This document shows positions 33,776 through 44,928 of a DNA stretch of 64,000 bases, piece after piece; the stretch's first letter is position 1; the number at the start of each line of letters is the position of its first letter. The notes under the pieces are model-generated. The model worked only from the letters and a program-made list of their open reading frames with translations, was not told where the DNA came from and searched no databases. Location: NCBI GenBank assembly GCA_900095095.1, contig FMBT01000353.1, positions 186,001-250,000 on the forward strand, read 5' to 3'. The translations under genes were made by a program, and so were the position numbers. This DNA is from Fragilariopsis cylindrus CCMP1102 (taxonomy: Eukaryota; Bacillariophyta; Bacillariophyceae; Bacillariales; Bacillariaceae).

Positions 33776-34677
33776 ATGACGATTGGCAAACATCATGTTT
33801 GGTTGTTACTACTTTTCAACCATCTGATCAGTTTATATCAAGTAGCTGCATACGTTGTTTATCGTACGAATCATCGCAATTCGCCGATTGTTACCGATAG
33901 TATCAGAACTACAGATGTTTTGGCTGGCTGGAGAATTTTTTTGAACCCGAAAAGAATCATCACCGTCATCTTCATCATCAACGAACAGTAGACAAATACA
34001 ATATCCAGAACAATATCCAGCAACGTATGAATCGAATGATGAAGAAATAGAAGAAGATATAAGTATACCAGATGCAAAATTAATTCGACCATTATTAAAA
34101 AATACACAACTACAATCAAGACCAATTCAAGTTGTATACGACGCAGAACAAGATGGTTGGAATCCAACTGTATTCCATAATGCTGTTGATGGAAAGGGTG
34201 CATGTGTAATCTTTACTAAGGACCTAAAAGAAAAGATATATGGTGGATATAATCCAAAAGGATATTCATCACTTGGTGGTGCACGACCATCTGTTGCTGC
34301 ATTTATTTTCTATGAAATTACTGATAGTAATGGTAGTGGTGGTGATAGTGATGAGAAGATGAAGAAGAAGAAATTTCAAAAATTACGTAAAGTTGGTGGT
34401 GGTGGATTAGCTTGTGCTCGTGACGATCCAGATTTTGGTATTAGTTTCGGTCCTGATTCGTTAGTAATTAGTTTACAGAGTAGTAATGATGGACAAGAAG
34501 GTAGAAAAGCACAATCCAAACTAGGACCCTATTTTGAGAAAGGACCAGAAGATTTATCAAGCTTATTTGAAAACAATGGCTCACCGAATTAAGCAATTAA
34601 AAGTTTTTGTTGGTTGTTACGATGATGACGAAGATATACCATATTCTGGAGGTGTTTTAGATATGACATCAGGTTAA
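33776..34677 (+). CDS. TLDc-domain protein with secretory/plastid-type presequence
   Basis: The ATG at 33776 opens a signal peptide (WLLLLFNHLISLYQVAA then Y), which could be the first part of a diatom plastid presequence. Near 33955 the frame changes by one base (+1, in an A4 run) into a Ser-rich then acidic linker and the TLDc domain: VVYDAEQDGWNPTVFHNAVDG, shown in part as DAEQDGWNPTVFH, then FTKDLKEKIYGGYNPKGYSS and GGGGLACARDDPDFGISFG. A further -1 step in AAAA near 34570 leads to the typical TLDc ending QLKVFVGCYDDDEDIPYSGG and stop at 34677. TLDc proteins such as OXR1 and NCOA7 bind V-ATPase or protect against oxidation. Which role applies here is unknown. Confidence 0.75.
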
Positions 34678-35257
34678 ATCAAAATATAATCACCACGGAC
34701 TAAGGTAACTCCCCAGGAATGGGTTTAAAGGGAGCCCTCCAAAGTATAATACAGGTAAGATGATGGATGTGATCACAATCACTCCCTTAGATTCCCAGAG
34801 ATGAAACACTAAAACAATCGTACTCAACGTCTAGCTAAAATGTATTTCATCATACGGCATAATGTATTTGTTGCAAAATCTTCGACGTATCCAAAATTTG
34901 AGACGAGATTGAGGTCTTTGATTAGAATCAATAGATCCGATTTGGGAGTGGGACTAATGTGACTTGGATAGAAGAATTCATCAAACAATATATTCTGGTG
35001 GCGATTCTATTAATGTATCAACACGTGCAAAAAGAAAAACAAAACAAAACAAAACAAACACAAATCATTTTGTCGAAGAAGTACGTAATGTATAAATATC
35101 AATATAACATTACATTATTACATCCTTTTATCTACTCTCGCTCATTCCATTTATTCCACGTGCTCGTAAATGATACGACGCAGTTCGCTAAATGCATCAT
35201 AATCGAGATGATATTATTACTGCTATTATTACTATTTTGGCCCATTCAACACGACAG
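34678..35257. other. Intergenic, no gene seen
   Basis: About 580 bp between the convergent TLDc and LRR genes. A frame on the plus strand runs through 34959-35360 but is low complexity and overlaps the LRR gene's C-terminus, so it is not credited. Confidence 0.4.
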
Positions 35258-36393
35258 CTACCAGATCTCTTCATTCTCCACCGCAGCATCATTTATTATT
35301 CGACGTTTTTTCATTATACGCATACTACGTCGCCGTCGACGTTTTCGACTTCGCTCATGAAAGGAAGTAAACATTTGCGGATGGTCTTTCTGTAGAAATG
35401 AAAATAGAAGTAACGGTTTCTTCGCTAACTTCTCAAGAAGATCCGGATAGATTTCGAGCGAAAGCGTCCGATTGTTGTCGTTGCATCTACCCGTCCAGTT
35501 GTTGTTTTTATCATTGCATCTCTTCCAAAATCTATTCAGCATCATATGATGATCAATTTGCGACTGAAGAAAGACGCGTTCCTTTCTTTCCTCTGCATTA
35601 TATGTAGGATCTTGGCCCACGAAAAGAGACTTCGTAGTATCCAGTGCCGAAAGAGTTATATTATCCCGTAAACTGTCTAATATATACCTTCGTCCACATT
35701 TGTCATCATAGCCCGTGGAATAGTAATTGTTTCTAGCCCCCTATTGACCTTGAGAACGCTCGCTAGCTTTTTTATTCCTTCGTCGTCGGTAGCATGCACA
35801 GGTTGGGGATCAGCATTATGTTTTGATACCTCAAAATTTAATCCCCTGAGCGTGGTATTGGTGGCTAACTTCGATCTCCCGGTACAAACACGTTCTAAGA
35901 TATCATTTGATGATGGTCCGAACGCAAACAATAATTTGTTTACACCTCCGTCTAGAACAGCATTGAAAATAAATTCAAATGTGCCTTCTATAGAAAATAG
36001 TATATTGTCACCAGTATAATCCTCGAAAGAAAGCAATTTAATGCTATCGTTAGATGCAATAGCAGTAGAAAATCTGCTTGCATCAGCCAACGTCAATGGA
36101 TAGTGACTAGCATAGTTGAATCCCATAGTCTTGTTCTGTGGTCCTTCAAGGCATCGAAGATAAAAGTCGATACCCCGGTTGTGTATTTCCTGGTTCAAGC
36201 AAAGATTCCCAATTTCCAAAACTCCAATTTTTCCCAACGCTCTTTTGCTGATGATGAGCTCTTGAAGTTCCTTCGATGTATCGAAATTGTCATCCCAGAA
36301 AACATATTGCAATACATCAATGAAGCCTTCATTCCTTAATGCGAAGATGGCCTCTTCCATCGTATTTTTGACTGGGAAAAATAATTTCGCCAT
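35258..36393 (-). CDS. Leucine-rich-repeat-type (diatom family) protein
   Basis: The ATG at 36393 opens 238 residues ending at 35677. A -1 step in a TATAT stretch near 35690 continues as ILDSLRDNITLSALDTTKSL and then to the stop at 35258, for about 378 residues. Repeat-like stretches (GIKKLASVLKVNRGLETITI, RGLNFEVSKHN, LRDNITLSALD) follow the RNase-inhibitor LRR spacing. The C-terminal part (IDHHMMLNRFWKRC...LEKLAKKPLLLFSFLQKDHP) resembles the conserved end of a large diatom LRR family of unknown function. No signal peptide. Function unknown. Confidence 0.65.
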
Positions 36394-36486
36394 GGTTTCA
36401 ATTCAAAATCAGAAAGGTCAATGGTATGAAGAATTGTACGTCTTGAGCTGTAACAGAAGTCTACTCTACTATGGAGTCTGAATAGT

Positions 36487-36488
<2 letters not shown>

Positions 36489-36548
<60 letters not shown>

Positions 36549-36549
36549 T
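36489..36549. repeat. (GT)n-(GA)n compound microsatellite
   Basis: A GT repeat from about 36489 to 36523 runs directly into a GA repeat to 36549. It lies about 100-155 bp upstream of the LRR gene start (36393). Confidence 0.95.
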
Positions 36550-36804
36550 ACGTGTGTATTTTGTGTGAGAGAGTGTGAGGGACAAACTTCGCGTAATACG
36601 GAAATGTCCCTCAAAAAACATTACGTATTATAATTTTTACCTTAAGTAGGAAAGAAAATGGCTTCTCGTTACAGGCGAGATATTATAGTCGCATCTTTGT
36701 ATCACGAAAATAGCAATCAAGAACCGTCGTTGTATCAGGAAAATGTCAGTAGAAAACCGTACATTTAGCTTGCAATTGGCGAGGGAAATTGAAGGGCAAT
36801 TGTA

Positions 36805-36915
36805 CTTCCTCCGTGCAATGCTTGATTCGCACACGCTATCGTGTGGTTCAACGTGCTTTTACCGTGTAATAATTCCTCACGATAGCGCGTGGGAATAAGC
36901 GTTGCTTGGACGAAG
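36805..36915. mobile_element. Stowaway-like MITE, 111 bp
   Basis: TA-flanked (36803-36804 and 36916-36917) with imperfect terminal inverted repeats of about 38 bp: left end CTTCCTCCGTGCAATGCTTG, right end (reverse complement) CTTCGTCCAAGCAACGCTTA, both continuing to CGCTATCGTG. The CTTCCTCCGT end resembles plant Stowaway ends (CTCCCTCCGT) and matches the element at 46984-47203. The remaining gap 36394-37858 holds no gene. Confidence 0.65.
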
Positions 36916-37858
36916 TACAGAAAGGAGAAGGAGAAGTAAATAATAGTTGTCGCGTTTTTCGTCCTCGTATGCAATTTATTGGTATTCGCGTCGTGGTTAG
37001 TCGCGTCGTTGCACGACGAAAATAACAGTTCGCGAAAACGGATTCTCTCGAGAACGAGACTAGAAAAACGTATGCTACTTTTTAGCTTCAACAGAGGTCC
37101 TGCCTTCATACTTTAAGCTTCAATTGCGGCCCCCAATTTAGGAAGGCAAATGGGTTCTGACTAAAATAATGAATAACAACCACGCGCTTTACTTATTAGC
37201 AATTATGTTTTCCTTCAATAAATTTGCATTCAACATTGTATGTTCGATTACTCCTACATCATGATGTATAGCGTTATTAAGTCTGATAGTTTTTCAAACT
37301 TCATACTCTTTGCAAAAGTTAATCATGGAAATGCACACATGCTTTCCAGGCATGATGATACTTTCATCTAAAAAGGTCTATTCTATCAAAATCACCGAAG
37401 CACAATAACGAAGGCGTACATTTCATTCTATAATATATACCTACTGTATTTTAATTACGTAACGCAATCCGTGTTGCAATCTTGAAAAATGGATTCTCGT
37501 ACGGCGTTGCCGATGTCTATGCACGTGAGCGCGAAGAATGATCAATTCGTGAATGAAGTTCTTGTTGGACTATCAAAATTAAATAATTTCCTGCACCCCT
37601 ATCTAAGTCCCGCGTGAATGGCGCCGCTCTAATTGATGACGATCGACGATCGACGATTGTTGATTGATTCATTCATTCATTTTCACATTCTTCTGTAGCT
37701 TTTTACCAGGTATCATCAATTTCAATTTTGTACAAGGTATTGTCGATGTTGAATGGTCGAAAGTACTTCCGTCCATATATTATTTATTTACCTTGGCTTC
37801 GATCCTTACACGTACAATAATTAAGCAGTAGAGAATAGATAAGCAAATAATAATAATA

Positions 37859-38329
37859 ATGACTGCTTCAATGTATTACTTTACGATCATCATCACGATG
37901 GTCGTGTTCGTAACAATTTCTTCTACATCATGTCAAGGTTTTTCCGTTATACAATCCCAATCATCGAGGACACAACCACAACGGATTGTAGGTGTTAGTG
38001 CACCTACTTCTTCGTCTTCTTCTTCTTTGGAAATGATATTTGGCCGTGGAAATAAGAATGATGCTGTTGACAAGGAAGAAAAACAATTTATACCTGGAAA
38101 GAAAATAAATATCGCACAACGTAAAAAGTTAGGTATGAATGATGATGAGGAAGAATATGATTTAAATGTAGCATTAGAGAATTCCACTGATCCATTTATA
38201 TCCAAACTTATTGCTGGTAGTTTAATTGTATCAATATTTTCATTATTAATTTATGCTATCGTGATTCCGGCTACTACGGATTATGGTGAGGGTGTTTGTA
38301 ATGCACTATTAACTGGTGGTCGATGTTAG
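37859..38329 (+). CDS. Small plastid-targeted membrane protein, unknown function
   Basis: 156 residues. The signal peptide is about residues 1-22 (IIITMVVFVTISSTSCQG), cleaved before FSVIQSQSS; an aromatic residue right after the cleavage is the mark of diatom plastid presequences. The mature part is charged (GRGNKNDAVDKEEKQFIPGK, INIAQRKKLGMNDDEEEY). It ends with one membrane helix, LIAGSLIVSIFSLLIYAIVI, and a short tail with two cysteines. It is probably a thylakoid or plastid-envelope protein. No family recognised. Confidence 0.7.
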   Translation: MTASMYYFTIIITMVVFVTISSTSCQGFSVIQSQSSRTQPQRIVGVSAPTSSSSSSLEMIFGRGNKNDAVDKEEKQFIPGKKINIAQRKKLGMNDDEEEYDLNVALENSTDPFISKLIAGSLIVSIFSLLIYAIVIPATTDYGEGVCNALLTGGRC

Positions 38330-38579
38330 TGAAAGAAATTGAAGCTGTGAAAAGTTGAACAAGAAAATAATGACAACGACGAAGAGAGAACAAAAAGACC
38401 ATATTCGAATATTGAGCAAACAATAGATGCTAGCTATGAATGAGGTAAACAAACTTTGAAAAAAAAACGAAAAATAGAATGAAAATGTAATTAACTGTAT
38501 TCGTATTTTACGTTTTCTTTTTTACCTTTGATTTACAAATAATAGTACTTTACATTACTTTCTACTTGATTAATGTATT

Positions 38580-39729
38580 TTATTTTAAACCACAAACACT
38601 TAAGTCAGTCATTGCACCACCTAAGATATCTTTATTTTTAACTTCCCTACGACGTTTCAAGAATGCGTCAAATCCATCCATAGCATTTAACTGTGTACTT
38701 GTCATTGGATTACCATGTAAATTCATATCTATTATTAATGTATTAGTCCAAAGTTCTTCCGGTAATGGTTGTGGACTATTTGGTATCTTTCCTGATATAT
38801 GATTATTCCGTACCGACAATACTTTTAATTTAGATAACTTTCCAATGGATGTTGGTAAACTAACAATAACATTATCATCAAGATTTAAATCATTCAATGA
38901 TGGTAAATTACATATCGTTTCTGGAACTGTTGCAAGATTGTTCAATGATAAATCTAATTTTTCTAATAACTTTAATTGTACAGCAATACTACCACTACAA
39001 CCAACAATACATCGAGGAATATTCGACAATGAATTATTGGATAATAATAATATTTTCAAACTTTTGGGTAATGTTGTTGGAAGAGCATCGTAGGATTTGG
39101 ATTTAGTATTGTTATTGGTTTTACCACTATCACCACCACCACCTCCTCCGCCATTATTATTATTGTTATTATTATTATTTGGCCGACCAAGTTGATTGTT
39201 GTTTAAGGAAAGTGTTTTAAGTTTCGTTAAGGAGATAAGAGTATCATCACCGATAGAACCAGGTGTAAGTTTATTGTTGTCAACATTCAATGATTTCAAA
39301 ACTTTTAAATTTGATATTTTAGGATTAAGTATTGTAATTTTATTCCTTGATAAATCAAGTGTTGTTAATTTAGAAATCCTTTTAATATTTTGGTGTGTGT
39401 TTGTTTGTTTTTGATTGATTGATTAACCATTAGAGAAAGAGACAGCGACAAAAAAGATGGACAATATATAAATGTGAGAGAATGTAGGATACTTGTGATG
39501 GATCTCATCCGTATTACCTATAACGCGCAATCGGCATCCGATATATGAATAAATCCAACAATGCATACACTACTCTCCCACTCTGATAATAAACTTACTC
39601 AAAAACTTGACTTGGTATATTTTCTAATTTATGTTCACTTAATGATAAAACTCCAGTCTTTTTTGCATTTTCTAATTTTTGTTCAACGACCTTCCGACCA
39701 GTTTTGTTGTGTGGTTGTGTATTACCCAT
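38580..39729 (-). CDS. LRRC57: LRRC57-like leucine-rich-repeat protein, probably N-myristoylated
   Basis: Two exons: 39729-39599 and 39378-38580, with a 220-nt intron (GTAAGT donor, AAAAG acceptor). Together they make 310 codons (309 residues) in frame. The N-terminus MGNTQPHNKT is a myristoylation-type start, followed by AKKTGVLSLSEHKLENIPSQ, which matches the LRRC57 start pattern (MGNS...A-x-KTGVfqL). About eight LRRs follow (LTTLDLSRNKI, LKSLNVDNNKL, LEKLDLSLNNLATVPETICN). An Asn/Gly-rich insert sits between repeats near residue 115. The C-terminus GFDAFLKRRREVKNK parallels 'eLeGyDkYmeRf' of LRRC57. Function poorly known; a membrane-associated scaffold is inferred. Confidence 0.85.
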
Positions 39730-40205
39730 TATTATTATATGATAAATTTACAACAACAGCAAATGGTAAGACGACGACGACGATGACGACGCAATGATTC
39801 TCTCCACAGGTGTAGTAATATTATGAATCAATATAATGGCAATGTTCAATATATAATATCATATTCTCATTTTCATTTTCATGTGAATTTAAAATTCGAA
39901 ATGAAGAAAAAAAATCGAATGCATAGGGGCCTATGGAGATTTTAAATAGGGTGAAAATTCACCGAAATTTACTTCAGATAGCTTCTTAAACTAAATTACG
40001 TTTTTCTCGCAATTACTACTCTTTACATTATTTACCGTGGGACCTTGGACAAACGACACAAGACAAAGATATATATTATACGGTAATACATACTCGAACC
40101 TGAAACTTATGGCCATTTCATTATTTCATTACTTTGATGAACTTGTGAGAGAGGCTTTTCAGTAAAATATCATTATACTTACTATTGTTTGCGACGAACG
40201 GCAGT

Positions 40206-41618
40206 ATGAATGACAATAATAATAATAACAATAATAATAATATGATGGACATCAGCAATAACGCTGACGCCGACGCTGACGTTGACCCCGACGATGACCG
40301 TCACGACGATAATGCTGATAATGCAAGTAATACAATTAGTGCTACTGTCGCTGACGTTGACGACGACAGTAGTGGTAATAATAGCTTTGATATTACTAGC
40401 AAAATTAGCAGTAAAAGACGAGAAGATCGGATCGTTGAATCTATCTATCAGCATATGATAGAATCAATTTGTAAAGATGCTGCTATTAATATGCATGAGT
40501 TAATAAAAACAGGATCACATGAAGGGAATCATGATGCAATACCATCAACATGGCAATTATTTTCTGGAAAAACAACTGTACCTCCAACCCGTAGAGAATT
40601 ATATCCAGAAATTTATAATACAAATGACAATGACAATGGAAAGGACAATGACAATGAAAAGAACGACGACAAGTCAACGACAAAAATAACAACAACAACG
40701 GACGAAGAAATTCAAACTGTCCTTGAGAAATACGCTGTAGAATTACCTTCGAAGAAGACGATGTCCTCGCTTAACTCTTCTTTAAGTAGAAAGAGACGCC
40801 CATATGGAGAACCTGATGCTAGAATTTTGGAGGAGGAAGAAGTCTTACCAAAACTCACAAAAAATAAGAAATATAAAGACAGTGACGATGAAGACGATGA
40901 AAACACGACGAACGATGGTAGCAATAATGATAATGTTGATGATGAAGATGACGATGAAGAATATAAAATGGACGATGAGGATGACGACGAAGAAAGTGAT
41001 TTTAATGACGATGATAATGACGATGGAGAAAGAAAAAGGAAAAAAGCTAGTAAGAAGCAGAAAAAACGCACGTTATCGACGTTATCAACAACACCATCCG
41101 TAGGAGACGCATCGATGATGTCTACAACTACAACAACAACAACAACAGGGATCGATCCGACAAACAATACTGAAATTGGAGATTCAACCACCATCACATC
41201 AGCTTCAGCTTCAGCGGCAACGGTAATAGCAACGAATAGTATTAGTAATGATACTATTAATAACAACAACGAAATAATTGGGAATGGGAATGGGATTGGG
41301 ATGGTCGATATATGGGGTAAAACTCCAGGAAAGGAACCAAAGAATCAATTAGTACGTTGTCGACTTTGTAGTAGACTTGTGAGTACATCACGATTTGCTA
41401 GTCATTTAGATAAATGTATGGGTTTATCTATGTCAAGAGGAGGTGGTGGTGGATCGTCAGGATTATCATCAACAACAACAACAACAACAAGTGGAGACAA
41501 TAATAAAACCGGAATGAAAATGACATTATCATCGTCAGGTGGTCTTACTAATACAACCAAAAAATCCAAAAGGGCCAGTTCCAGTATTCATAATAGTAGT
41601 TCAATGCACTTAAACTAA
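40206..41618 (+). CDS. SGF11: SAGA deubiquitinase-module subunit SGF11-like
   Basis: 470 residues from the ATG at 40206; the frame continues a few codons upstream without an ATG. The N-terminal helix IVESIYQHMIESICKDAAIN then MHELIK matches the SGF11 helix that packs on SUS1/SGF73. Near residues 385-412, VRCRLCSRLVSTSRFASHLD then KCMG is the SGF11 zinc finger (C-x2-C...RFA-x-HL-x-K-C-G). Known SGF11/ATXN7L3 proteins are much shorter. The extra length is acidic, Asn- and Thr-rich disordered sequence with a Lys-Lys patch (KRKKASKKQKKR) that could be a nuclear signal. It acts in the nucleus in H2B deubiquitination. Well supported by two separate motifs. Confidence 0.85.
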   Translation: MNDNNNNNNNNNMMDISNNADADADVDPDDDRHDDNADNASNTISATVADVDDDSSGNNSFDITSKISSKRREDRIVESIYQHMIESICKDAAINMHELIKTGSHEGNHDAIPSTWQLFSGKTTVPPTRRELYPEIYNTNDNDNGKDNDNEKNDDKSTTKITTTTDEEIQTVLEKYAVELPSKKTMSSLNSSLSRKRRPYGEPDARILEEEEVLPKLTKNKKYKDSDDEDDENTTNDGSNNDNVDDEDDDEEYKMDDEDDDEESDFNDDDNDDGERKRKKASKKQKKRTLSTLSTTPSVGDASMMSTTTTTTTTGIDPTNNTEIGDSTTITSASASAATVIATNSISNDTINNNNEIIGNGNGIGMVDIWGKTPGKEPKNQLVRCRLCSRLVSTSRFASHLDKCMGLSMSRGGGGGSSGLSSTTTTTTSGDNNKTGMKMTLSSSGGLTNTTKKSKRASSSIHNSSSMHLN

Positions 41619-42165
41619 AGGTTCTTAAAAAAAGTTAGACACTCACTGAAAAAAAAAATTGCAGGTTTTTTATAAGGCCTCTATTATCATAATATTATTA
41701 CTTCGAAATACTTCATTCTTTTATGCCTACTAGCTAGCTTGCTATCCTGGTGACTGGAGCTCAACAAAAATCTCCTGAAAAGAGGGGATTGATCAATGAA
41801 ATTATGATTATCTGAAAGTTTAATTGAAACAAGATGAAGCACCAGCTTACTATCTCTCTTTCTATCTATATCTTTCAAAACAGTGAAAAAAAATATGACG
41901 TGTATTTAATTTTTTCTCGAGTGAGTCCCGCGTGAATTAGTGTAATAACAACAACCATGACCAATATTCAAATTTTTATAGAGAGATGGTGACGAAGACA
42001 CAAAATACACTATCATTATCATACTCAATACCATCCTCATACTAGTTTACTGCATCAATTCAATCCTACAATCATTCTCGTCGTCGTCGGTCTTCATCAA
42101 TAGATAGATTATCAATCAATATATCAATATCAACATCTCAATCATCAACTCAGTAATTTACAATC
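41619..42165. other. Intergenic, no gene seen
   Basis: About 550 bp between SGF11 and MMADHC, both plus. Runs of A and T and a TCAATATCAA-rich leader before the MMADHC ATG; nothing else recognised. Confidence 0.4.
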
Positions 42166-42568
42166 ATGGCTCCATCATTGTCTACTATTCTTGAACCACG
42201 TATGGCTTGTCGGTTTGGGAAAACAGAAGATCCAATCGAATGTAGTTTACATATTTTACCAAAACAATTACAAAGAGAATTCCAACATGTATTTGGTGAT
42301 AAATATTTAGATATAAAAGAGAGGACCGATAATGCATATGGTCAACAAAGACCAGATAATAATAATAGTTCTGTGTCTGATGGTGATTGTTCTATGGGAA
42401 TTTCGGAACCATCATCGTTATCATCATCGCCGTTGGAATTATTGGCAATTCCAACAAATCAAAGAGCACGTCATGATTTGGTAGCCATTGGAGATGAAAT
42501 TGAATTAGAAAAGGATCGATTGCTGAATTGTGTACGTAGTTTTATTTCGTTTTTACTCCTTGTTCGTT

Positions 42569-42600
<32 letters not shown>

Positions 42601-42814
42601 TGATCGGTATAATTTTGTTCTTTTGGGGGGTGCCTCATCTATTTATTTATCTTCCTTCCTTCCGTCTTTTATTTATTTACTTTATCTTATTTTATTGCGG
42701 ATATAGTTTTTGGAATTCGGAGAAGAATTGTGTCAAAAATTCCGAAAAGCTGGATACTGGGCCGATTTTATTGATCCGTGCAGCGGTCTTCCTATGATTA
42801 CCAAGGTAATTGTG

Positions 42815-42850
<36 letters not shown>

Positions 42851-43179
42851 GACATATGTTGTTTTTTATTGTAGGACTAATATTATAAAGCATTCTCCTT
42901 GTTATATTATTTATTTACTGACACAAAATCTTTGTCTCTTCTTTGATTCGTTCCTTATCTTTTTTTGCAATAATATAAATATATTTAAAAAAGTCATGTA
43001 ATAAGGTATATTCCGAAGTGGATGGTATGGAATGTTTGTTAAATTATAGATCATACAATGCAGGATTTTGTAAAGTATTAACCCATCCACGATGGGGAAG
43101 TGCTGTCTATCCAGCAACTATATTCTGTCATGCACCAAGAGATACTATTGCAGAAATTTTAAAATCACATTATATATAA
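42166..43179 (+). CDS. MMADHC: MMADHC-like cobalamin trafficking protein
   Basis: Three exons, all phase 0: 42166-42531, 42707-42805 and 43006-43179, total 213 codons. Conserved blocks match MMADHC (cblD): ECSLHILPKQLQREFQHVFG, FRKAGYWADFIDPCSGLP and GFCKVLTHPRWGSAVYPATI. The protein chaperones cobalamin between MMACHC and the methionine synthase and methylmalonyl-CoA mutase branches. Human MMADHC has ~296 residues with a mitochondrial leader. This one is 212 residues and lacks an obvious leader, suggesting a cytosolic form. Intron 2 carries a TA microsatellite (about 42819-42846). Confidence 0.9.
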
Positions 43180-43428
43180 ATACAATAGAAAAATAAAACA
43201 AGAAAAATAACGTTCCTATGATTTATAAAATGGTAATACTTTGACTTTCTTTTATGATATGGTAATGATGACGATAATAAGAATAAACGATTATATTAAT
43301 TTATGCTTTATATCAAAACTATAATTTTTACGATCTTTTTTCTAATGCTTACTCATCATTATTACTACGAGCACGTTTACAATCACCACTGATTATTATT
43401 TAATTATTTATACCGTAACAACTACTAA

Positions 43429-44400
43429 CTAAACCTCTCCCTCCTCTTCCCCATCTCCGACAGTTCTAGTTCCTCGTGGAAATAAACTCATTGTCATCAT
43501 TTGAATAAAATCATTAATATTAACTTTACCATTATCAGGATCAACATTATTGTGGTTGGTCTGTTTAGCACGATCAATCATTTCTTGTATCTCATCTATA
43601 GTCATATCATGTTCACCTAATTCAATTGCAACTCGTTGTAAATCATTTACTGTTATATATCCCTTTTCATCGGTATCAAATAAACGAAATACACGAATAA
43701 AATGATGATTATTATTATTATTATCATCGTCCTCGTCATTTTCCTCATTATTATTGGTCGTATTGGCCATTAGTTGTACATATGATCTAAGGTAAGATTA
43801 TCTTCATCGGATAGTTCCGATAATTGATATATAATGTATTTAAATGAGGATAATTATACTCGTCATGGATTGTTGCTGTTGCTGCTGCTGTTCCTGTTCT
43901 AATACTGACAAGATACTTCTAATCCCTACTTGAACAATCCCTCTCCATGAATATCAAATAATTTGAAAGATTCTTCTATATCATATAATTCGGCTTGAGA
44001 AAACATCGTTGCTGGTCCACCTAAATCATTATTATTAGTAGTAGTTTATTAGTACCAGTAGGGATTGATTTTTGTTGTTGTTGTTTCTGAGGAGGATGAG
44101 AATATTGATTATTAGCAGCATTATACTTGGCACCGACAGAATTTTCTTTTAAAGGTGACAATCGATGAAAACTGCCACGACTATTATTATTATTATTATT
44201 ATTCGAACTCGTCATAGCGGGGTGCTGATGATGCATTACTTTTTTGTTTTCTGGTGATGAGAACGACGCAATGATGATGAAGCTAATTGAAGAAATCGAC
44301 CTCGATTATTGTTCTTACTACGTCCACCGGTATTATTAGAGGGAAGAGAAGAAGAACTAGGAGCAGAATAAATATGCAACGGCTGTGCATAATTAATCAT
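43429..44400 (-). CDS. Centrin/caltractin-like EF-hand protein, frame broken repeatedly
   Basis: The ATG at 44400 opens a basic, Asn/Ser-rich N-terminus. The coherent protein continues only through about six -1 steps, near 44242, 44040, 43936, 43868, 43830 and 43778. EF-hand-like segments follow: MFSQAELYDIEESFKLFDIH, then GIRSILSVLE. The uninterrupted C-terminal part (from 43770) has RLFDTDEKGYITVNDLQRVA and a second loop DPDNGKVNINDFIQMM. This spacing is like centrin/caltractin, a calcium-binding protein of basal bodies or spindle poles. Pseudogene or a stretch with missing bases; a functional frame is not present as sequenced. Confidence 0.6.
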
Positions 44401-44928
44401 TTGGGAAAAAAGTTGATGTGATGTTTACAGTAGATAAAAGATGCATTGCGTGAGGGGAAAATACGTACTGTACATCGCCACCACATTCATACAACTCGCG
44501 AGAGAGTAAAGTAGCTAACTCTAGTAAATAAACTGTTCACATACCATTGTATTTGTATTTGTATTCGTATTGTTTCGTTTTGTATTATTCCACTACTGGT
44601 ATCGTCGCTCTGCTCGTCTTTGTTGCTATTACTGTACTGTTTGGACATAACAATGAAATGGAGAATGGTGAAAACAAAACAAGTGTCATTTTTATTTTAT
44701 TTTATTTTATTTTCAAATTCAAAAAAAAAACGGCTACGCGACAGCACTTGAAATATGGTATGGTGTATGAGGTATACGTAGTATGCATACTTACATACAT
44801 ATGAGCTATACATAGCTAGTACTTTCTAGCTTTATGCTCTATTATCGTCACTAACTCTCAAGATGTAACTACAACTATGAATACGTCTTAATCGAGTTTA
44901 CTAGAAGATTGAACCTTACAAACCTATA
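44401..44928. other. Intergenic, no gene seen
   Basis: About 530 bp between the centrin-like and ABHD-like genes. AT-rich, with TTTTATTTTA repeats near 44690. A frame at 44547-44804 is low complexity and not credited. Confidence 0.4.

Noticed and set aside
34959-35360. 133-codon plus-strand frame
   Set aside because: Low complexity and antisense to the LRR gene's C-terminus, which has the better case.
40712-41269. 185-codon minus-strand frame inside the SGF11 gene
   Set aside because: It is the reverse of acidic/Thr repeats (poly Leu, Val, Ser); a shadow of the real gene.
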